This document shows positions 37,721-46,995 of a DNA stretch of 64,000 nucleotides, piece by piece. The position numbers and the translations under genes were made by a program. Where the stretch lies: NCBI GenBank assembly GCA_020636505.1, contig JACJXR010000003.1:62001-126000 (forward strand), given 5' to 3'. This stretch comes from Chitinophagales bacterium. Its GTDB lineage: Bacteria > Bacteroidota > Bacteroidia > Chitinophagales > Chitinophagaceae. The stretch's first letter is position 1. Each line of letters starts with the position of its first letter. The notes under the pieces were generated by a model. It was not told where the DNA came from. It was given only the letters and a program-made list of their open reading frames with translations, and made no database searches.

Positions 37721-40700
37721 AGGTTGATATAGTAACTGTATTATGTAGGTTAGCTTTTCTTCTGTTTGGAACCTACCTATGTACAATCCAGGTGATAAAT
37801 CAGAAGGTAATTTCAAACGTTGTTCTTTGCTAAGCACATTATACTCGGCAACCTGTCGTCCATCAATACTGTTTAGGTACAATATTCCTTTGTATTGGCT
37901 CTTTAATATGAACTCTCCTGTTGTAGGGTTTGGATATACAGCAAGACCATTATCTTTCTCAACATCATCTACACCTACTTTTATCTGTACTGTGATGCAA
38001 TTACTCTTTGCGGTATCAGGATTAGGACAAGCATAGTTGCTGTAAACGATGGCGCATATCACATCATCGTCGCTGAGGGCATTGGCATTGGCTCCCCATA
38101 CGGCACTCGTTGCACCTCCTATGTTGGTACCGTTACGTTGCCATTGATAGGTCGGATTGCTACCCGCATCGGTAGGTGTGGCGGTAAAGGTCACCGGCTC
38201 ATTGGGGAACAACTTATGATTGGGGTTAGCAGCTATGCTCACCGATGGAGCCAACAATTGTTGCACTATCATGGTGATGGCGGCACTTGTATCGTAGAAT
38301 GGTGTGGCACAAGTGCCGACACTGGTCATCACACATGTCACCACATCTCCGTTGTTCAGCGATGATGTTTGAAAAGGTGTACCCGTGGAGATGGAACTTC
38401 CGTTCACCAACCACTCGTATGTGGCGGTACCGGCATTTATCGGTACGGTGGTAAAGGTCACCTGCTTGCCTTGACAGATGGTGGTACCCGGACTTGGAAA
38501 TACATTTACCTCGGGGTCAGTATTTACAATTACTGTTACACTATCAGTATCACTCACACATCCACTTAGAGTGGTATATACATAGTATGTTCCCGCATGG
38601 CTGAGTGTTGCTTGATAGCGTATAGGGTTTTGCATGGTAGAACTGAAAGTCGCAGGGCCAAACCAATTGTATGTGGCACCGAATGAGCTGCCGCTACTCG
38701 TCAGCATCAGGTTTTGGTCTTGACAAAGCGGACTGTTCGTAGCTGCAGCAGTCGGTTTTGTTGGTTTGGGTAGTATCACCACAGTGGTGGTATCTCTGTT
38801 GCTACACCCGTTGAGGGTGGTGGTGAGTATATAATCGCCTGCATGCGTACTTGCGGCATTGTTTGTTACAGTTGGGCTTTGTGTGGAGGAACTGAAACTC
38901 GCAGGGCCTGTCCAGCTCCAACTGACACCACCGGTGGTGGAGCCTCCTGCAAGGTTGAGTTGTTTGGTCTCACACACGGGGCTGTTACTGCCGGCTGTGG
39001 GTTTGTTGGGTGTAGAGCGCATCTCCACATCCACCGTATCGCTTAGAGAGCAACCCGTACTGTTGAGTGTGGCTTTCAATACATATTTGCCCGAATCACT
39101 CAATGCACTGCCGGCTATGAAAGTATCTTTTGCGGAAGAGCCGAAACTGTTAGGCCCGTTCCATGCCCAAGTAACCCCACTTGAGGTACTCGTGCCCGTA
39201 AGGTGCAAAGTGTCGCCTGTACATACGGGAGTGGCGGTGGTGTTGGCAAAACTTTCAGGAACATCTTTTATATGTATGGGGTAATAACTACGCAACGATA
39301 TACGGCTGAGTGTATCGGCGGTAACACGTATGCGATAGTTTTTGCCGGGAATGGTATTAGCAGGTACTATACATGTGATGGTATCAGCCGTTGTGGTAGC
39401 CAAGCTGCCGATATCTATCGGGTTTGAAAAATCACCTCCGCTATCCGATAATTGTACGGTAAATGTATTGCCTTGAAGAAAAGGTGCGGTAACACCATAG
39501 ACAATATGCACTGTGTCTCCGGGACACCATACCGTATCTGTAAAAGGCATTTTTATATACGGATAAAGGTCTGAATAGAAGCAAGCCAGAAATCCATCTC
39601 TGTTGCCATAGACCTGCGTCTGGTGTGCGTTGGAGGTGGCTATACCTGTGGTGCTTACAGCGCAGCCAATCAGGTATATATGCTCATCATAGCTGCAAGC
39701 AACAGCATAATCGTAAAAATAAGGGGTGTTCAAAAGCCCGATATATAGCTCAGCAGCGCTTCCTCCGAAGTATGTACCTCGTACCAGTTGTCCGGAAGGT
39801 GTCCATTCTGAGAGGAACATATCTCGTTGCCCGGCATAGCTGCTCTGATGTACAAAGCCTTGGGCAATACCGCCAGTGCTCTCTGTTATGCCATTAACAT
39901 ATACATTACCCCTTGGTGATATGCGAATGCCATGTGCTTGATCCAAAGAAGCACCACCATAATAGGTACCCCATAGCCGAGTGCCGTTTCGGTTGAACTT
40001 GGCGATGAATGCATCATAGCTTGCGCCAATGGTATCTTTATGAGCACCTGATGTAGCGATATTGTTGGTACTACTTGTAGTACCGCATATGTATACATTG
40101 CCGCTATCGTCGCAGATTACGGAATTTATCGGCTCCCTGCCGGTGCTGCTACCACCGTAATAAGTACCCCATAGCACCTGCTGCCCGTCGGGGCTTATTT
40201 TGGCAAGGAAGGCATCTTCTCCTCCAGGCTTATTGTATAGGTAGGCGCCTGTAGTGGCCAAGCCTGTCGTACTGGTGTTAAAAGGCGATCTGCCGGCTAT
40301 ATACAATGCATTACTGTCGTCTACCGCCATGGAGAATATATGCGGTGTGCAAGTATCGGATACGCTTCCATAGTAGGTGCCCCAAAGCCTCTGTCCATTA
40401 CCATTGAATTTGGCAATGAATGCAGTGGTCTTGTAAGTCATAAATGTGTCTATATAACTACCGTTCGTAGCAATTTTGTTAGCGCTACCCGTCACCCCTG
40501 ATATGTATATATTGTCATCATGGTCTATGGTCATAGGAACAAATGCTTCAACACCATTTCCTCCATAGTAGGTAGCCCAAACCCTTTGTCCTGTGCTATC
40601 TAACTTTATGAGCAAACCATCTCCAAAACCTGCTTCTGGACTGCCTATATAGCTACTCTGGTAAGCACCTGAGGTGGCTATGCCCGTGTCGCTGTCTGTA

Positions 40701-41680
40701 TGCCCGCTTATATATACATAACCTTTACTGTCGCAGCCTATATCCATAAAGACTTCAGAACTATCCCCTCCATAGTAGGTACCCCATAGTCGGTTACCTT
40801 CATTGTCAAATGCAGCCATGTAACCGTCTTGACCGGTAAGGGAATTGATGGTTGTTTTATGAGCGCCTGTGGTGGCTATATTGTTAGAGCTGAAGGTGTT
40901 GCCGGCGATATACACCCGCCCGTTATGGTCGTCTGTCGTCACTCCGACAATAGGGTCGTTTATATTATTCCCTCCATAATAGGTAGCCCAGTATAGTCTG
41001 GGGTCTATCACGGTTTTGCCCTCCGTATGGGCTATGTCAAATTTCAACAGGTTGCCTTCGAGTGTAAACTTGGAAGGTACCTCTGCCCCTGTTTCGGCCA
41101 GATAACTGTATGGCGCATTTTCTGTAATACTTCCAAAAGGTGTGGTGGCGGTAAAAGCATCATCCTCCAATGCAAGGCCTGTCGCCCCGGCATATAGCAG
41201 CTGTATATCCGCTGCGTTCCCTCCGGGATTGACAATGAAATCATATTTTATCTGCCCCTCTCGTGTGTATATCGTCCAGTCGATATTCGGATAAATGTTC
41301 CTATACACTATGCTCCGATAACCTTCTGTATGTATACCTTCCTCGCCGCTGCGGGCGGTATAGTAATGCTCTCTGTATCCTGTAGGCTGCTCAAATGCGG
41401 GGTAGGCATTCTTGTTTGCACCGACCAATACCACATCCATTCGGTAAATCTCAGTATTTATAGAGTCGATGCTTTTTGTCCATTGATAATGCATTTGTCC
41501 CGCTCCGATGAAAAGCGTTACGCCTGAATGTTCCAGCTTTACATCTATATCGGTACGAGCTACGCGATGTTGGTCGGTGATCTGCCCCTTGTTGGTGATG
41601 AATTGTAACGAGCCGCCTTCTATTCCTAAGCAGTTAATAGCAGTGAAAAGTATAACCGTGTTAATGGTAAGGGCTCGCAT
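37718..41680 (-). CDS. SBBP/Ig-like repeat surface protein with type A T9SS tail (copy A1)
   Basis: About 1320 aa. The open frame extends to 41827, but the ATG at 41678-41680 gives a proper signal peptide (MRALTINTVILFTAINCLG), so I place the start there. The N-terminal domain (FITNKGQITDQH, YRMDVVLVGAN, IYPNIDWTIYTREGQIKYDF) and about nine to ten SBBP propeller repeats, each with WGTYYGG and a VYISG/TATSGAH-like segment, are followed by PKD/Ig-like repeats (TAGSNSPVCETKQLNL). The ending AVYPNPTTGEFILKS...GLYIGRFQT is a type A sorting domain (Por-secretion C-terminal). It is paralogous to the gene at 42668-46693; their C-terminal halves are highly similar. Export through T9SS is inferred. Confidence 0.85.
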   Translation of the reverse strand: MRALTINTVILFTAINCLGIEGGSLQFITNKGQITDQHRVARTDIDVKLEHSGVTLFIGAGQMHYQWTKSIDSINTEIYRMDVVLVGANKNAYPAFEQPTGYREHYYTARSGEEGIHTEGYRSIVYRNIYPNIDWTIYTREGQIKYDFIVNPGGNAADIQLLYAGATGLALEDDAFTATTPFGSITENAPYSYLAETGAEVPSKFTLEGNLLKFDIAHTEGKTVIDPRLYWATYYGGNNINDPIVGVTTDDHNGRVYIAGNTFSSNNIATTGAHKTTINSLTGQDGYMAAFDNEGNRLWGTYYGGDSSEVFMDIGCDSKGYVYISGHTDSDTGIATSGAYQSSYIGSPEAGFGDGLLIKLDSTGQRVWATYYGGNGVEAFVPMTIDHDDNIYISGVTGSANKIATNGSYIDTFMTYKTTAFIAKFNGNGQRLWGTYYGSVSDTCTPHIFSMAVDDSNALYIAGRSPFNTSTTGLATTGAYLYNKPGGEDAFLAKISPDGQQVLWGTYYGGSSTGREPINSVICDDSGNVYICGTTSSTNNIATSGAHKDTIGASYDAFIAKFNRNGTRLWGTYYGGASLDQAHGIRISPRGNVYVNGITESTGGIAQGFVHQSSYAGQRDMFLSEWTPSGQLVRGTYFGGSAAELYIGLLNTPYFYDYAVACSYDEHIYLIGCAVSTTGIATSNAHQTQVYGNRDGFLACFYSDLYPYIKMPFTDTVWCPGDTVHIVYGVTAPFLQGNTFTVQLSDSGGDFSNPIDIGSLATTTADTITCIVPANTIPGKNYRIRVTADTLSRISLRSYYPIHIKDVPESFANTTATPVCTGDTLHLTGTSTSSGVTWAWNGPNSFGSSAKDTFIAGSALSDSGKYVLKATLNSTGCSLSDTVDVEMRSTPNKPTAGSNSPVCETKQLNLAGGSTTGGVSWSWTGPASFSSSTQSPTVTNNAASTHAGDYILTTTLNGCSNRDTTTVVILPKPTKPTAAATNSPLCQDQNLMLTSSGSSFGATYNWFGPATFSSTMQNPIRYQATLSHAGTYYVYTTLSGCVSDTDSVTVIVNTDPEVNVFPSPGTTICQGKQVTFTTVPINAGTATYEWLVNGSSISTGTPFQTSSLNNGDVVTCVMTSVGTCATPFYDTSAAITMIVQQLLAPSVSIAANPNHKLFPNEPVTFTATPTDAGSNPTYQWQRNGTNIGGATSAVWGANANALSDDDVICAIVYSNYACPNPDTAKSNCITVQIKVGVDDVEKDNGLAVYPNPTTGEFILKSQYKGILYLNSIDGRQVAEYNVLSKEQRLKLPSDLSPGLYIGRFQTEEKLTYIIQLLYQP

Positions 41681-41751
41681 ATTGCTAAGTTGACATATGA
41701 ATGTATGGCATTTTTCTATAAAATAAAAATAGCGTATATTTGTTATGATAA

Positions 41752-42240
41752 AAGGCCCTTTCGTCAGTTCGTACCACCTATACGGGATACGATCAGGTAA
41801 ATGCCACCACGTTGCATGCCGATGCATATTCCAATAAATCCGCCCCTTTATTGGTACTTAGCTCCGACAGCAATTGCGGACATGGGCATCTTGCGGCATG
41901 GATTAATTATGACAACGGAATGAGTACATATCAATTGAAATGGAAGCTGAACTGGCAACAAAGTATGTACTTCAAACCCGGTAAGCCCAATAGTGTGGTG
42001 CAGATAAAAGATGATGGATTCAGTGCATACCCTAACCCTGCCGCCTCAGAAGTAAATGTCAGTGGATTGAGAGGCAACGCAAGTTACATGGCAGCAGACA
42101 TCACCGGCAAAACGGTAATGCAAGGTGAGGTCAGCCCATCGTCCAACAGTATAGATATTTCAAGATTGCAACAAGGGGTTTACATATTCAGCTTCAACGA
42201 AGCAGGTACGATTACCCAGCTGAAACTCGTAAAAGAGTAA
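41752..42240 (+). pseudogene. 5'-truncated T9SS surface protein gene (remnant B')
   Basis: The frame is open from just after a stop at 41749-41751, with no plausible signal peptide or start (only a TTG at 41812). It encodes the C-terminal ~160 residues of a protein like the 583-aa one at 46996-48747. Shared segments are GHLAAW, SMYFKPGKPNSVV, YPNPAASEVNVSG, ITGKTVMQG and the ending VYIFSFNEAGTITQLKLVKE. The 5' two thirds are missing, and the remnant begins about 70 bp from the start codon of the divergent A1 gene. The junction therefore looks like a deletion that removed the divergent promoter region and most of the partner gene. Confidence 0.78.
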
Positions 42241-42255
42241 TCATTGTAAATTATT

Positions 42256-42295
42256 ATTAAATAAAAGCCATGTTATAACATGGCTTTTATTTAAT
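42256..42295. terminator. 40-nt perfect palindrome, bidirectional terminator (copy 1)
   Basis: Symmetric about 42275/42276; each arm carries TTAAATAAAAGCCATGTTA or its complement, so both strands end in a T-rich tract. It sits 15 bp after the B' stop and is identical to 48763-48802. Confidence 0.85.
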
Positions 42296-42474
42296 TGAGA
42301 TGTAACAAAAAGGATTTCATATCATTCTACCTTTTTGTAATAAAGTAGATGTCAGATTCGTATAAAAATATAAGGAAGCTTATTCAAATAGGTGAAGTGC
42401 ATGACACGTTGAGAATCGAACTTTTGGGTATTCAAAATCAATGCTTTAGAAAAACGATTAATCTTGTTAGCATG

Positions 42475-42501
42475 CAGAAGCCGCTCTTAGAGCGGCTTCT
42501 G
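42475..42501. terminator. Hairpin in intergenic block (copy 2)
   Basis: CAGAAGCCGCTC, loop TTA, then the exact complement: a 12-bp GC-rich stem. It is not followed by a T tract on the plus strand, so it may be an RNA-stabilising or attenuating hairpin rather than a true terminator. Confidence 0.55.
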
Positions 42502-42667
42502 TCGTATTCGTAGCCCTAACGAGACTGAGTTCGAACTTTTTGGAGGATGTGTTGAGTGTAATCGGTTCATTTGCAATTGTTTAGAAAAATTGCATGTTAG
42601 CTGTTTTTCGAAATTCACATAGCTGGTTTTGACTAGCCTTAGTGAAAACAATATGAAGAGGCATTAA

Positions 42668-45600
42668 TTAAGGTTGATATAGTAACTGTATTCTGTACGT
42701 TAGATTATCTTCTGTTTGAAACCTGCCTATGTACAATCCTGGTGATAAATCAGAAGGTAATTTCAAACGTTGCTCTTTGCTAAGCACATTATACTCGGCA
42801 ACCTGCCTACCATCAATACTGTTAAGATACAGTACCCCCGAGTACTTACTTTGCAGTATGAACTCTCCTGTTGTAGGGTTTGGATATACAGCAAGGCCAT
42901 TATCTTTCTCAATATCATCTACACCTACTTTTATCTGTATAGGTATGCAGTTACTCTTAGCGGTATCAGGATTAGGACAGACATAGTTACTGTAAACGAT
43001 TGCGCATATCTCGTCGCCATCACTGAGCGCATTAGCATTGGCTCCCCATACGGCGCTTGTAGCACCTCCTATATCTATACCGTTACGCCTCCATTGATAA
43101 TTTGGATTACCACCTGCATTGGTAGGAGTAGCCGTAAAAGTTATAGGTTCGTTTGGAAACAAAGGGTGTGATGGATTTGATGCAATGCTAACTGAAGGTG
43201 TTAATAGTTGCTGCACTGTCATAGTAATGCCTGTACTGGTATCGTAGAAAGGTGTGGCACAAGTACCTACACTGGTCATTACACATTGTACAATGTCTCC
43301 GTTATTGAGAGTGGTTGTTTGCAGTGGTGTACCTGTAGCAGTAGGTAATCCATTTACCAACCATGCATAGGTAGCTGTGCCTGCATTTACAGGTACTGTT
43401 GTAAATGTGACTTGTTGCCCCTGACAGATTGTAGTGCCAGGGCTTGGAAATACATTTACCTCTGGGTCAGTATTTACAACTACTGTTACACTATCAGTAT
43501 CACTCACACATCCACTTAGAGTGGTATATACATAGTATGTACCCGCATGGCTTAGCGTAGCTTGATACCGTATAGGGTTTTGCAATGTTGATGTAAATGC
43601 AGCAGGACCGTACCAATTGTATGTAGCTCCGCTTGTGCTGCCACTACCTGTAAGTAATAGATTCTGATCTTGACACAAAGGACTGTTTGTTGCAGTCGCA
43701 GTAGGTTTAGTAGGTTTTGGTAATACTACAACTGTAGTAGTATCTCTATTGCTACAACCGTTGAGTGTAGTAGTGAGTATATAATTTCCTACGTTTGCAG
43801 ATGTTGCATTGTTTGTTACAGTTGGACTTTGAGTGGAAGAACCAAAGCTGCTTGGTCCTACCCAACTATAGCTTACACCACCTGTACTGGAAGTAGCACC
43901 AAGGTTAAGTTGCTTGGTTTCACACACAGGGCTATTACTACCTGCTGTTGGTTTGTTAGGTGTAGGGCGCATTTCTACATCTACTGTGTCATTTAGGGAG
44001 CAACCAGTGCTGTTGAGCGTAGCGGTTAATATATAACTGCCCGAATCACTTAATGTACTGTTGATGATGAATGTATCTTTTGCAGCAGAATTGAAACTGT
44101 TTGGACCCGTCCAGTTCCATGTGACTCCTGTTGAACTACTTGTACCGTACAGTTGTATTGTATCTCCTGTACATACGAAACTATTACTGCTTGCATGCGG
44201 TCCTTCCGGTACCTGTTTTATGCGAATATCCCATTGGTTATCCCAAGAAGTACGATTAGGGCTGTCTGCTACTATGCGTATACGATACCCTAAAGCTGGT
44301 GGAGTATTTAATGGCACTACACAAGTAATCGTATCAGAAACAGTATCTGTTCGGCTGCCTATATTTACCGCATTTGTAAAATTGCCATTGCTGTCACTCA
44401 GTTGTACTGTAAAATTGTTACCACTTTTGAAAGGCATATTTGTACCATATACTATTTGTACGGTATCTCCAGGACACCATAACGTATCATTATAAAGCTG
44501 TGGAATGTAAACAACAGTATCTGCTTCAAATGCTGCGACGTAAGCGTTGATACCACCATTGAGAGTTGTTTGATGAGCACCGCTTGTCGCAATTGCATTA
44601 TTACTTTGTGTGAGCCCAACAATATATAACTTTCCACTGTTACTGATAGTTAAACATTTTGCATATCTCTGGCTATTGTTAAAACCATAATAACTATTAT
44701 CAGGCTCGGTATTACTACCACCGTAATATGTACCATAATTAAGTAGTCCTGAAGAGTTGAAAGAGGTTAAAAAATTGTCACTACCACCACCTCCAAAACT
44801 AGTTTGATAAGCTCCATTTGTACTAATGAAGGTAGTGCTTTGTGTGGTGCCAGTTATATATATGTATTTGTCATTACCTATTGAAATGCCAGAAGGACCT
44901 TCTGTATTAGTACTGCCATAGTATGTTCCCCATATCCTACTACCATTCGATGCATTAAGTTTAGCTACGAAACAATCTGTATTTATACCTGGAAAGTTGT
45001 GTATTATTGACGGTTTATATGTTCCTGATGTAGCTATATTAAAGGTGCTTCCAGTATAACCTGAAATATATAGATTCGTGTCATTGACAGCTGCACACAA
45101 TACGCCATCAGGGTATTCTCCTCCATAATAACTTCCCCAAATTCTTGTTCCTGAGTTACCATTAAATTTTGCAATAAATCCATCCCAATCACCGGTGCCT
45201 CCACCGTATGAAGGTTGAATAGTGCCTGATGTTGCAATTCCATTTTTGGAATACGTTGCTCCAACTGGATATATATCTCCATTTTTGTCGGATGTTATTG
45301 ATAATAACAAATCTAACGGAGCCCCTCCACCAGCAGCAGTATCACCACCATAATATGTACCCCATAAGCGATTACCTGCTGTATCAAATTTTACAATAAA
45401 AACATCACCATTGTCGTAAAACACACTATGTGTACTTTTATGTGTGCCAGAAGTAGCAATACCCGAGTCGCTAAATGTAGTACCAGCAACAAACACTGCT
45501 TTGTTTTCATGACATACTACATTAAGGTTCAACTCGTCCCCAGGGCCACCATATAAGGTACACCATACTCGTTGTCCAGATGAATCAAACTTTGTTATAA

Positions 45601-46693
45601 ATCCATCTCCATTATCAGAGGATGAAGGGTTTCTACCACCAAATGTTGTTTGATGAGATCCCGTTGTTGCCAAGCCATTACAAGTTTTACATGTGCCTGC
45701 TGTATAAATGTTGCCGTTTTTGTCACAGCTTACGGAACTTAAAATATCGTAATCAGAGTTACCATAGTATGTTGCCCATAACCTCTTACCAGTACTGTCA
45801 AATTTCGCTATGTATCCATCAAAACTACCGCTATATGTTGTTTGATGGGCTCCAGTAGTAGCAATATTATTATTACTTGCGGTTGCTCCACATAAATAAA
45901 CGTTTTCAAAGAGATCTACAGCTACGCTTTCTCCATCTTGACTAGTATTTCCAGTGCCACCATAGTAGGAAGCCCATGCCAACTGTGGGTCAATGACCAA
46001 TGTACCGTCGTAGGAACTAGTCTTAAAGCTCAGGATATTTCCTTCAAGAATATATTTTGCGGATACTTCATTTCCATTATCAAGTAAGTAACAATAAAGG
46101 GCTGCTTCGGTAACACTTCCAAACGGGGTAGAGGATATTATGGCCCCATCGTCTATTGTCAAAGAACTTGCTCCATTGTATTGTAACTGTATATCTGCAA
46201 CATTCCCTCCAGTATGTACTATGAAGTCATATTTTATTTCTTCTTTTTGAGAATATATCACCCAATCAATATTTGGGTAAATATTTTTGTATGTCACCTT
46301 TTGAAACCCCTCTGTGTGTATGCCTTTTTCTCCAGTTGATTCATTGTAATAATGTTCTTTGTATCCTGTTGGTTGTTCAAATGTGGGGTGCACACTTTCA
46401 TTTACACCAACAAGTACTACATCCATACGGTAAATGTCAGTTGATAGAGTAGCATATTGTTTTGTCCATTGGTAATGTATTGAACCATTGCCAATATATA
46501 GTGTAACACCATTACTCTGAACCTTAGCATCAATATCACGACGAGGGTGGTAGTATTGATTCTTTATTTGTCCTCTATTGGCAATAAATTGAACAGAATT
46601 CGTATTCGTAAAATCTTTAGCATATACTATTCTACTGTAACAGCAGAATAGTAATAGAAGCAGTATGATTTTTGAATGTGTATTTTTTAACAT
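42668..46693 (-). CDS. SBBP/Ig-like repeat surface protein with type A T9SS tail (copy A2)
   Basis: 1341 aa with signal peptide KIILLLLLFCCYSRIVYA after the ATG at 46691-46693. Domain order matches copy A1: N-terminal domain (VQFIANRGQIKNQYYH, YRMDVVLVGVN, NIDWVIYSQKEEIKYDF), SBBP propeller repeats with WGTYYGG or WGSYYGG, Ig/PKD-like repeats (GSNSPVCETKQLNLGATS), and a type A sorting tail (AVYPNPTTGEFIL, ...LYIGRFQTEDNL). The propeller half differs from A1 more than the C-terminal half does, and its codons are visibly more AT-rich. It is transcribed divergently from the gene at 46996. Surface display through T9SS is inferred; ligand unknown. Confidence 0.88.
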   Translation of the reverse strand: MLKNTHSKIILLLLLFCCYSRIVYAKDFTNTNSVQFIANRGQIKNQYYHPRRDIDAKVQSNGVTLYIGNGSIHYQWTKQYATLSTDIYRMDVVLVGVNESVHPTFEQPTGYKEHYYNESTGEKGIHTEGFQKVTYKNIYPNIDWVIYSQKEEIKYDFIVHTGGNVADIQLQYNGASSLTIDDGAIISSTPFGSVTEAALYCYLLDNGNEVSAKYILEGNILSFKTSSYDGTLVIDPQLAWASYYGGTGNTSQDGESVAVDLFENVYLCGATASNNNIATTGAHQTTYSGSFDGYIAKFDSTGKRLWATYYGNSDYDILSSVSCDKNGNIYTAGTCKTCNGLATTGSHQTTFGGRNPSSSDNGDGFITKFDSSGQRVWCTLYGGPGDELNLNVVCHENKAVFVAGTTFSDSGIATSGTHKSTHSVFYDNGDVFIVKFDTAGNRLWGTYYGGDTAAGGGAPLDLLLSITSDKNGDIYPVGATYSKNGIATSGTIQPSYGGGTGDWDGFIAKFNGNSGTRIWGSYYGGEYPDGVLCAAVNDTNLYISGYTGSTFNIATSGTYKPSIIHNFPGINTDCFVAKLNASNGSRIWGTYYGSTNTEGPSGISIGNDKYIYITGTTQSTTFISTNGAYQTSFGGGGSDNFLTSFNSSGLLNYGTYYGGSNTEPDNSYYGFNNSQRYAKCLTISNSGKLYIVGLTQSNNAIATSGAHQTTLNGGINAYVAAFEADTVVYIPQLYNDTLWCPGDTVQIVYGTNMPFKSGNNFTVQLSDSNGNFTNAVNIGSRTDTVSDTITCVVPLNTPPALGYRIRIVADSPNRTSWDNQWDIRIKQVPEGPHASSNSFVCTGDTIQLYGTSSSTGVTWNWTGPNSFNSAAKDTFIINSTLSDSGSYILTATLNSTGCSLNDTVDVEMRPTPNKPTAGSNSPVCETKQLNLGATSSTGGVSYSWVGPSSFGSSTQSPTVTNNATSANVGNYILTTTLNGCSNRDTTTVVVLPKPTKPTATATNSPLCQDQNLLLTGSGSTSGATYNWYGPAAFTSTLQNPIRYQATLSHAGTYYVYTTLSGCVSDTDSVTVVVNTDPEVNVFPSPGTTICQGQQVTFTTVPVNAGTATYAWLVNGLPTATGTPLQTTTLNNGDIVQCVMTSVGTCATPFYDTSTGITMTVQQLLTPSVSIASNPSHPLFPNEPITFTATPTNAGGNPNYQWRRNGIDIGGATSAVWGANANALSDGDEICAIVYSNYVCPNPDTAKSNCIPIQIKVGVDDIEKDNGLAVYPNPTTGEFILQSKYSGVLYLNSIDGRQVAEYNVLSKEQRLKLPSDLSPGLYIGRFQTEDNLTYRIQLLYQP

Positions 46694-46725
46694 GGTTATC
46701 TGTTAATATAGGTAGTGGCAATATT

Positions 46726-46770
46726 TAAAGTTACTAGATTACTAACCGTCTACATAGGGGGAAAACACCC
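46726..46770 (-). promoter_or_regulatory. Promoter with GGGTGTTTTCCCCC motif for copy A2
   Basis: On the minus strand GGGTGTTTTCCCCC (46770-46757) lies 23 nt before TAACTTTA (46733-46726), a near match to the TAnnTTTG -7 element, 32 bp upstream of the A2 start codon. The same arrangement occurs, mirrored, at 46891-46936. Confidence 0.6.
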
Positions 46771-46890
46771 TTTTTTGTAAAAAATAGATAACAAAAAAAC
46801 AGTGTTATATATATAAACGGTGTATTTACATATAATTAATGCTCGATAAGTCATTGTGAATAAATGCATTAGCAGTATAAGCACTAAATT

Positions 46891-46936
46891 GGGTGATTTC
46901 CCCCTTGTTTGATACCTATATACAACTGTAACTTTA
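46891..46936 (+). promoter_or_regulatory. Promoter with GGGTGATTTCCCCC motif for the divergent T9SS gene
   Basis: GGGTGATTTCCCCC (46891-46904), TTTG (46908-46911, -33-like) and TAACTTTA (46929-46936, -7-like; 17 nt after TTTG), 59 bp before the ATG at 46996. The GGGTG...CCCCC motif is a 13/14 match to the one on the other strand, suggesting one regulator for both genes. Together these sites account for most of the 302-bp gap. Confidence 0.62.
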
Positions 46937-46995
46937 AATGTCTTACTAGTAATAATATACACCCTATCATATTTTTTATCCTTAAAAACTAAAAC

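Larger units (their letters stand above)
42214..42720. repeat. Intergenic repeat block, copy 2 (long form)
   Basis: From the last codons of the B' remnant to the first bases of the minus-strand gene, this stretch is nearly identical to 48721-49200. It contains a 40-nt palindrome (42256-42295), a tRNA-like sub-block with GAGAATCGAAC and CTTTAGAAAAACG (42403-42460), a 12-bp hairpin (42475-42501) and the TAGCCCTAACGAGACT sub-block (42508 on) shared with copy 1. It fills the 427-bp gap; no gene is seen in it. Confidence 0.8.

Noticed and set aside
41681..41827. N-terminal extension of the A1 gene to 41827
   Set aside because: The extra 49 residues precede a good signal peptide beginning at the ATG at 41680 and overlap the B' remnant.
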